The position numbers and the translations under genes were made by a program. A stretch of DNA of 64,000 bases from NCBI RefSeq assembly GCF_017316125.1, contig NZ_JAFLWA010000010.1:62001-126000 (forward strand), in the 5' to 3' direction. Source of the stretch: Enterococcus sp. DIV0660C (lineage in GTDB: Bacteria > Bacillota > Bacilli > Lactobacillales > Enterococcaceae). The notes below the pieces were generated by a model. It searched no databases. It worked only from the letters and a program-made list of their open reading frames with translations, and was not told the origin of the DNA. Below, one piece after another: positions 59,127 through 64,000 of this stretch. The first letter of the stretch is position 1, and every line of letters starts with the position of its first letter.

Positions 59127-59472
59127 TTTTCCACAGAAAGAAAAGAAAAAAATAAATTTATTTGTATTATCCACAAAATTAACTCAAAGAAAAAAGAGAA
59201 AATCACAAGGGAGGAAAAAACTTATCCACAGGAGTAATTAACAGGTGGATAAGTTACGATATAAAAAAGTTTTCAACAAGTATGTGTGTATAAAAAAATG
59301 AATATATACTAGTGATTCACGAAACAATTCACAGAAAAATGAAACCCTGTGGATTTCTTTTTTTACATGTGTTTATTCTGTGTAAAAAGCATGGTAAAAA
59401 AATTGTGGATAATTACTGTTGATAACTTTTTCCACAAAAAAATCACACAGCAAAAAAGAATGTTGTGGATAA
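59127..59472. other. oriC: Origin of replication, main DnaA-box region (oriC)
   Basis: The AT-rich gap between dnaA and rpmH contains box sequences TTATCCACA at 59167 and 59222 (plus) and at 59404 and 59464 (minus), and near-matches at 59127 and 59428 (TTTTCCACA), 59244 (TTATCCACC on minus) and 59348 (AAATCCACA on minus). Gene strand flips here, with minus-strand genes to the left and plus-strand genes to the right, as expected for divergent forks. Confidence 0.93.
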
Positions 59473-59500
59473 GTTTTGAATGAGTTAATATTATTTTATA

Positions 59501-59530
59501 TTGACAAAACAGCATTCTAGTCGGTATACT
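59501..59530 (+). promoter_or_regulatory. Promoter of rpmH-rnpA
   Basis: A consensus TTGACA with TATACT after 18 bases, about 54 bp upstream of rpmH and next to the last DnaA box. Confidence 0.85.
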
Positions 59531-59583
59531 ATCAAAGTATGTCTGTGTTTATAATTAGATAAGAAATTTTGGAGGTGGAATAC

Positions 59584-59718
59584 ATGAAAAGAACATACCA
59601 ACCAAATAAACGTAAACGTCAAAAAGTTCACGGATTCCGTAAACGTATGAGTACTAAAAATGGACGTCGTGTTTTAGCAAGCCGTCGTCGTAAAGGAAGA
59701 AAAGTTCTTTCAGCTTAG
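59584..59718 (+). CDS. rpmH: 50S ribosomal protein L34
   Basis: This 44-residue, very basic protein begins [20 protein letters not shown] and ends RKGRKVLSA, the L34 family pattern. GGAGGTGG lies just before the ATG. It is the first gene on the right replichore and a standard marker next to oriC. Confidence 0.98.
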   Translation: MKRTYQPNKRKRQKVHGFRKRMSTKNGRRVLASRRRKGRKVLSA

Positions 59719-59719
59719 G

Positions 59720-59747
59720 CCACTGGGGTTTCAGTGGTTTTTTTTAT
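59720..59747 (+). terminator. Attenuating terminator between rpmH and rnpA
   Basis: CCACTG/CAGTGG with a 6-nt loop and eight Ts. It probably lowers rnpA expression relative to rpmH. Confidence 0.75.
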
Positions 59748-59835
59748 GTCCTTTTTTAGGGAAATGATGAACTGATAACAGTAAATATGGTATGATGGTT
59801 CACGTAAGTGAGAGATAGAAAAGGAAAGAAAACTA

Positions 59836-60192
59836 ATGAAAAAAGCGTATCGAGTAAAAAAAGAACGAGAGTTTCAAGCCGTCTTTAAAACAGGGGCTTC
59901 CTTTGCTAACCGTAAGTTTGTTGTTTACCGATTAGATAAAAAAGACCAACCTCATTTTAGAGTTGGGCTTTCAGTAGGTAAAAAAGTTGGAAATGCAGTT
60001 TCCCGCAATGACGTAAAAAGAAAAATTCGTGCAGCGATTTATTCTTTTAAAGATGAAATCGATCCAGAATTAGACTTTATTGTAATTGCAAGACCAAGTG
60101 TTAAAGGACTAACTTACGATGAGATTCGCTCAAATTTAGTCCATGTCTTAAAGCTTGCAAAAATAATCGATAGAGAGGTAACGAGTACGTGA
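59836..60192 (+). CDS. rnpA: Ribonuclease P protein component
   Basis: RnpA is the protein cofactor of RNase P, which matures tRNA 5' ends. The 118-residue basic protein has the hallmark RNR-type helix in GNAVSRNDVKRKIRAAI. The start follows GGAAAGAAAACTA. Its stop overlaps the yidC start (GTGA). Confidence 0.97.
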   Translation: MKKAYRVKKEREFQAVFKTGASFANRKFVVYRLDKKDQPHFRVGLSVGKKVGNAVSRNDVKRKIRAAIYSFKDEIDPELDFIVIARPSVKGLTYDEIRSNLVHVLKLAKIIDREVTST

Positions 60193-61010
60193 AGAAATAC
60201 AAACGTTTACTTTTGATGGCTGGCATAATTAGTTTAGTTGTCATCTTGTCTGGTTGTGGAACTGGGGAAGTGAGTGCACAAAGTACAGGAATTTGGGATC
60301 GCTACATTGTTTATAATTTTGCTCAAGCAATTAAAGGCTTATCTTTTGGGAATGCTGGAATCGGGATAATCCTATTTACATTAGTGATTCGGGTAATATT
60401 ATTACCACTAATGCATTTTCAAACAAAAAGTATGCGAAAAACACAAGAAGTTCAACCCAAATTAAAAGAGTTACAACAGAAATATTCTTCTAAAGACCCT
60501 GAAACTCAAAGCAAATTAAGAGAAGAACAACAACGACTTTATGCTGAAAATGGTGTAAATCCATACGCTGGATGTCTTCCTCTACTGGTACAGATGCCAA
60601 TTTTGATGGCATTATGGCAATCAATTTCTCGTGTACCAGAATTGAAACAGGGACATTTCCTTTGGCTTAATTTAGGTGAAGCAGATCCAACATTTATTTT
60701 GCCAATTTTAGCTGCAATTTTTACTTTTGCAAGTACTTACCTATCTAGTATGAGTCAAATTGAGTCGAACCCAACAACGAAAATTATGAGCTTTGCTATG
60801 CCAGTGATGATTTTAGTTATGGGTGTTAACTTGGCGAGTGGTCTTTCATTATACTGGGTAGTTTCAAATGCTTTTCAAGTTGTTCAGACATTGTTGATTA
60901 ACAATCCGTTTAAGATTCGTAAAGAACGCGAAGAAGCAGCAATGAAGATTCGTGAAAAAGAAAAAGCATTGAAAAAAGCTACAAATCCTAAGAAAAAACG
61001 TAAAAAATAA
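60189..61010 (+). CDS. yidC: Membrane protein insertase YidC/OxaA
   Basis: YidC inserts and folds membrane proteins. The 273-residue lipoprotein has a signal peptide with lipobox LSGC (Cys23), five membrane helices, and family motifs LPLMHFQTKSMRKTQE and GVNPYAGCLPLLVQMPI. The tail is strongly basic (KKATNPKKKRKK), typical of the Gram-positive type. The start GTG overlaps the rnpA stop. Confidence 0.96.
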   Translation: MKKYKRLLLMAGIISLVVILSGCGTGEVSAQSTGIWDRYIVYNFAQAIKGLSFGNAGIGIILFTLVIRVILLPLMHFQTKSMRKTQEVQPKLKELQQKYSSKDPETQSKLREEQQRLYAENGVNPYAGCLPLLVQMPILMALWQSISRVPELKQGHFLWLNLGEADPTFILPILAAIFTFASTYLSSMSQIESNPTTKIMSFAMPVMILVMGVNLASGLSLYWVVSNAFQVVQTLLINNPFKIRKEREEAAMKIREKEKALKKATNPKKKRKK

Positions 61011-61024
61011 GGGAGGTAATGCTA

Positions 61025-61789
61025 ATGCCGATTTATAAAGCTGCAACAGTAGATGAAGCCATTCAAAATGGTTTGGATCAATTAGGTTTGACTAAAGATC
61101 AAGTTGAAATTGAGATACTTGACGAAGGAAAAAAAGGGTTCCTTGGAATGGGTCGTAAAGCTGCTCAAGTTTCTATTGAGCCATCTGTTAGTGAAACTAT
61201 TTCAGAAGTAGTGGAAGAAACAGTAGAAGACGTCCTAGAGGAAACTCCTGTAGAAATTACAGTGATTGATGAATTTGAAGCCGAGTCTGAAGAAAATTCA
61301 GTAGAACAAGAATTAAGTGACTTGGATGATGAAGCAGCTTTAACGGAATTGGCACTTTATCTTACTGAAATTTCTAAACATTTGGATGCGCCCGCGCTAG
61401 TAAAAATGGAGAGAGAAGCGAACTTAATTGTTTTTCACTTAGAAACGCAAAAGCAAGGAATTTTAATTGGTAAACATGGAAAGACGCTGAATGCTTTACA
61501 ATATTTAGCACAAGTATTTATCCATCGGGTGGCTACAAACAAACTATCAATTGTTGTAAATGTAGGAAACTATCGCGAAAAACGTCAAGAAATTATTCAG
61601 CGTTTAGCTGAGCGAACTGCTGATAAAGTCATTCGTACAGGTCAGCCAGTATTTCTAGAACCAATGCCGGCTTTTGAACGAAAGCAGATTCATGCAGTGC
61701 TAAGTAAAAATGATGGAGTAAAAACACACTCTGAGGGCGAAGAGCCTTATCGATATTTAGTTGTTGAGCCAGCAAAAAAATTCTACTAA
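61025..61789 (+). CDS. jag: Jag/KhpB RNA-binding protein
   Basis: Jag (KhpB) binds RNA with KhpA and affects cell elongation in streptococci. The protein has the Jag-N domain (IYKAATVDEAIQNGL... GFLGMGRKAA), an acidic linker (about 55-110), a KH domain with GILIGKHGKTLNALQYL and a C-terminal R3H domain (ERKQIHAVLSKNDGVKTHSEG). I use the ATG at 61025, eight bases after GGAGG; the one two codons upstream is too close to it. It has about 254 residues. Confidence 0.94.
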   Translation: MPIYKAATVDEAIQNGLDQLGLTKDQVEIEILDEGKKGFLGMGRKAAQVSIEPSVSETISEVVEETVEDVLEETPVEITVIDEFEAESEENSVEQELSDLDDEAALTELALYLTEISKHLDAPALVKMEREANLIVFHLETQKQGILIGKHGKTLNALQYLAQVFIHRVATNKLSIVVNVGNYREKRQEIIQRLAERTADKVIRTGQPVFLEPMPAFERKQIHAVLSKNDGVKTHSEGEEPYRYLVVEPAKKFY

Positions 61790-61803
61790 ATGAAATAAAC
61801 AAC

Positions 61804-61850
61804 AAAAAGGGAATGTCAGAAGTCAGTTGGCTTATGACGCTCCCTTTTTT
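61804..61850 (+). terminator. Terminator of the rnpA-yidC-jag operon
   Basis: AAAAAGGGA/TCCCTTTTT enclosing TGTCA/TGACG-type pairs, followed by a T run. Confidence 0.85.
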
Positions 61851-61936
61851 GTTTTCTATTCTATATAGCGTAGAAGATAAAAAAGTATGCCAAAATATGT
61901 TTTTATGGCTAATTGGTGTGAAGAAACAAAATCAGA

Positions 61937-61965
61937 TTGACAAAATTTTTTAAACCAAGTATATT
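61937..61965 (+). promoter_or_regulatory. Promoter of a candidate small RNA
   Basis: TTGACA and TATATT with a 17-base spacer; no open reading frame follows before the terminator 60 bp on. Confidence 0.7.
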
Positions 61966-61971
61966 TTACTA

Positions 61972-62057
61972 GAAATCATTCTTATCGAAGTATACGATCG
62001 TAGTAGTCTAACTTTGATAGAAAGAAGCACAAAGCATTTGCTTTGTGCTTTTTTTAT
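61972..62057 (+). ncRNA. Candidate small RNA between jag and mnmE
   Basis: A consensus-like promoter and a strong intrinsic terminator (62025-62057) bracket about 85 nt that hold no start codon with a ribosome binding site. The 5' part includes a 10-bp palindrome TACGATCGTA. The coordinates are predicted from the promoter and the T run. Confidence 0.5.
62025..62057 (+). terminator. Intrinsic terminator of the candidate small RNA
   Basis: AAGCACAAAGC/GCTTTGTGCTT with a 4-nt loop and seven or more Ts. No coding gene ends here, since jag has its own terminator 175 bp upstream. Confidence 0.88.
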
Positions 62058-62094
62058 TTAAAAATCAGGTTAGAGACTAGTCAATCAAAAGAAC

Positions 62095-62123
62095 TTGATT
62101 CATTTTTAGAAATGTGATAGTCT
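62095..62123 (+). promoter_or_regulatory. Candidate promoter of mnmE
   Basis: TTGATT, 17 bases, then TAGTCT with an upstream TG (extended -10). The -10 itself is weak. Confidence 0.5.
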
Positions 62124-62155
62124 ATGACAAGAATTTAATCAAGAACAAGCAGTCA

Positions 62156-62205
62156 AAGTGCTAAGTTCACCTTTTTATGTAAGGGGTGGAGTGGGCGCTT
62201 TTTTT
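62156..62205 (+). promoter_or_regulatory. Terminator-like hairpin in the mnmE leader (possible attenuator)
   Basis: A 16-position stem (62156-62171 with 62185-62200), including G-U pairs and two mismatches, is followed by a T run 30 bp before the mnmE start codon. Placed between a promoter and the gene, it could act as an attenuator. Confidence 0.5.
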
Positions 62206-62234
62206 GTGCGTAAAATTAAAGGAGAAGTGAAAAA

Positions 62235-63632
62235 ATGGCTGAAATTACTTTGGAGTTTGACACAATCGCAGCAATCTCGACGCCCCCAGGTGAAGGTGCA
62301 ATTAGTATTGTACGTCTAAGTGGTGATCAAGCAGTTCAAATTGCCAATAAAGTTTATCGCAGTGGAGCAAAAAACTTACTCGATGTACCTAGCCACACGA
62401 TTCATTATGGCCATATAGCTGATCCAAGAGATAATCATCTAGTGGATGAAGTAATGGTCTCAGTAATGTTAGCACCAAAAACTTTTACTCGCGAAGATGT
62501 GGTAGAAATTAATTGTCATGGTGGAATTGTTGTTGTCAATCAAGTGCTTCAGCTTTTACTTAGAGAAGGCGCACGATTAGCAGAGCCAGGGGAATTTACA
62601 AAGCGTGCATTTTTAAATGGTCGTGTGGACTTATCACAAGCAGAAGCTGTCATGGATTTAATTCGTGCGAAAACAGATAAAGCAATGGATTTAGCAATTA
62701 ATCAATTAGATGGGAACCTTTCTTCATTAATTCGCGCATTGCGCCAAGAAATTTTAGAAACATTAGCACAAGTTGAAGTCAATATTGATTATCCAGAATA
62801 TGACGATGTTGAAGAAATGACAACTAAATTATTACTCGAAAAAGCAAGAATGGTTCATCAAAAAATTGAAGAACTCTTAGCAACTTCAAAACAAGGGAAA
62901 GTTTTGCGAGAAGGGTTAAGCACTGCGATTATTGGACGTCCTAACGTAGGAAAATCAAGTTTGCTAAATCATTTATTACGAGAAGAAAAAGCAATTGTAA
63001 CTGACATTGCTGGAACGACACGTGATGTGATTGAGGAATATGTCAATGTTCGTGGCGTACCTTTGAAATTGATTGATACAGCTGGAATTCGCGAAACAGA
63101 GGACGTTGTAGAGCGAATCGGTGTAGAGCGAAGTAGAAAAGCTTTGTCTGAATCTGATTTGATCTTATTAGTTTTAAATCAAAGTGAAGCTTTAACATCA
63201 GAAGATGAACAGTTACTGGAAGCAACAAATGGCTTAAAGAGAATTATTCTTTTAAATAAAACTGATTTACCTGCAAAAATTGAACTAGATAAATTAGCAA
63301 TGTTTATTGATAATGAGCCTGTTTTTCCAGTTTCAGTCACAAAAAATGATGGTTTGGATCAATTAGAGCTTGCTATTACTGAACTGTTTTTCGGTGGAAA
63401 AACAGGTGAGAAAGATGCAACTTATGTTTCCAATACACGACATATCGCATTATTAGAAAAAGCAGCTCTTTCATTAGATGAAGTGGTTACAGGGATAGAA
63501 GCGGGTATGCCTGTTGATTTGGTTCAAATTGATATGACCCGTTGTTGGGACTACCTTGGAGAAGTAGTTGGAGATAGTGTTCAAGATGAATTGATAACAC
63601 AGTTATTTAGTCAATTTTGTTTAGGAAAATAG
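62235..63632 (+). CDS. mnmE: tRNA modification GTPase MnmE
   Basis: MnmE with MnmG makes the 5-carboxymethylaminomethyl group on wobble uridine 34. The 465-residue protein has the tetrahydrofolate-binding N-terminal domain ([17 protein letters not shown]), the helical domain, and the inserted G domain ([24 protein letters not shown]), and ends in the catalytic CLGK motif. Start follows AAAGGAGAAGTGAAAAA. mnmG follows by 14 bp. Confidence 0.97.
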   Translation: MAEITLEFDTIAAISTPPGEGAISIVRLSGDQAVQIANKVYRSGAKNLLDVPSHTIHYGHIADPRDNHLVDEVMVSVMLAPKTFTREDVVEINCHGGIVVVNQVLQLLLREGARLAEPGEFTKRAFLNGRVDLSQAEAVMDLIRAKTDKAMDLAINQLDGNLSSLIRALRQEILETLAQVEVNIDYPEYDDVEEMTTKLLLEKARMVHQKIEELLATSKQGKVLREGLSTAIIGRPNVGKSSLLNHLLREEKAIVTDIAGTTRDVIEEYVNVRGVPLKLIDTAGIRETEDVVERIGVERSRKALSESDLILLVLNQSEALTSEDEQLLEATNGLKRIILLNKTDLPAKIELDKLAMFIDNEPVFPVSVTKNDGLDQLELAITELFFGGKTGEKDATYVSNTRHIALLEKAALSLDEVVTGIEAGMPVDLVQIDMTRCWDYLGEVVGDSVQDELITQLFSQFCLGK

Positions 63633-63646
63633 AGGAGGAACATCTT

Positions 63647-64000
63647 TTGAATCAATATCAAGCAGAATCATATGATGTTATCGTTGTCGGAGCGGGCCAT
63701 GCTGGATCTGAAGCAGCATTAGCCTCAGCTAGACTAGGATCGAAAACATTATTATTAACAATTAATTTAGATATGGTTGCATTTATGCCTTGTAATCCAT
63801 CAGTTGGCGGACCAGCTAAAGGAGTGGTTGTTCGCGAGATTGATGCTCTAGGCGGAGAAATGGGGAAAAATATTGATAAAACGTACATTCAAATGAGAAT
63901 GTTGAACACCGGAAAAGGACCAGCAGTGCGTGCGTTACGTGCACAAGCTGATAAGCACGCCTATGCGTCAGAAATGAAACATACAATTGAAAAAGAACCT
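63647..64000 (+). CDS. mnmG: tRNA uridine-34 modification enzyme MnmG (5' part)
   Basis: The first 118 codons of MnmG, the FAD-dependent partner of MnmE, run off the right edge. The Rossmann motif [21 protein letters not shown] lies near residues 10-31 (shown in part), then [13 protein letters not shown] and [16 protein letters not shown]. The start is TTG (followed by NQYQAESYD), eight bases after AGAGGAGG. It is cotranscribed with mnmE. Confidence 0.96.
   Translation, partial: MNQYQAESYDVIVVGAGHAGSEAALASARLGSKTLLLTINLDMVAFMPCNPSVGGPAKGVVVREIDALGGEMGKNIDKTYIQMRMLNTGKGPAVRALRAQADKHAYASEMKHTIEKEP

Overview
The window is about 64 kb of a low-GC Gram-positive chromosome spanning the replication origin. 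The gene set and order (dnaA-dnaN-yaaA-recF-gyrB-gyrA-rpsF-ssb-rpsR-gdpP-rplI-dnaB-purA on one side, rpmH-rnpA-yidC-jag-mnmE-mnmG on the other, with the str and S10 ribosomal operons, a deo/bmpA/nup nucleoside block, gpmA and rpiA about 50 kb away) point to Enterococcus or a close relative in the Enterococcaceae. The genus is inferred from gene content and synteny; I do not assign a species.

Layout. Positions 1-7850 hold the minus-strand S10 operon start (rplB, rplW, rplD, rplC, rpsJ), tuf, fusA, rpsG and rpsL. Positions 7966-11449 hold rpiA, a serine-recombinase-like protein with altered active-site residues, gpmA and an iron alcohol dehydrogenase. Positions 11523-22935 are a nucleoside salvage block on the minus strand: a LacI-type regulator, then pdp-deoC-cdd-bmpA-nupABC behind a promoter with a perfect 22-bp operator-like palindrome, then deoB-punA-deoD. 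Together these import nucleosides, split them to bases and (deoxy)ribose-1-phosphate, isomerise the sugar phosphate and cleave it into glycolysis. An rsmC-like methyltransferase, coaA and guaA follow.

Positions 26611-29115 are an AT-rich island that looks like an undescribed or little described peptide system. It has a divergent Rgg-type regulator, a 16-residue open reading frame with a consensus ribosome binding site, a 267-residue secreted precursor whose seven cysteines all lie in a glycine/alanine-rich C-terminal segment, a membrane-anchored CxxC thioredoxin-like protein, and a 55-residue hydrophobic protein that seems to start at CTG. I read it as a disulfide-containing bacteriocin-like locus; this is an inference. 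Positions 29445-43146 are ordinary accessory genes: TauE/SafE exporter, luciferase-like monooxygenase, HrtBA-like ABC exporter, Nudix hydrolase, an EIIB-like protein without its cysteine, XRE regulators (one a fragment), TMEM175 channel, ZIP transporter, pyruvate oxidase, HdeD protein, ABC-F ATPase and DegV protein.

Positions 43375-64000 are the origin region. DnaA boxes lie in two clusters, upstream of dnaA (59127-59472) and between dnaA and dnaN (57636-57728). Two sites at 40487 and 49894 match the Bacillus parS consensus at 15 of 16 positions. The jag-mnmE gap has two compact promoter-plus-terminator units: one looks like a roughly 85-nt small RNA, the other like an attenuated leader of mnmE. 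Many genes have spuriously long upstream extensions; where a good ribosome binding site and family alignment agreed, I used the shorter start.
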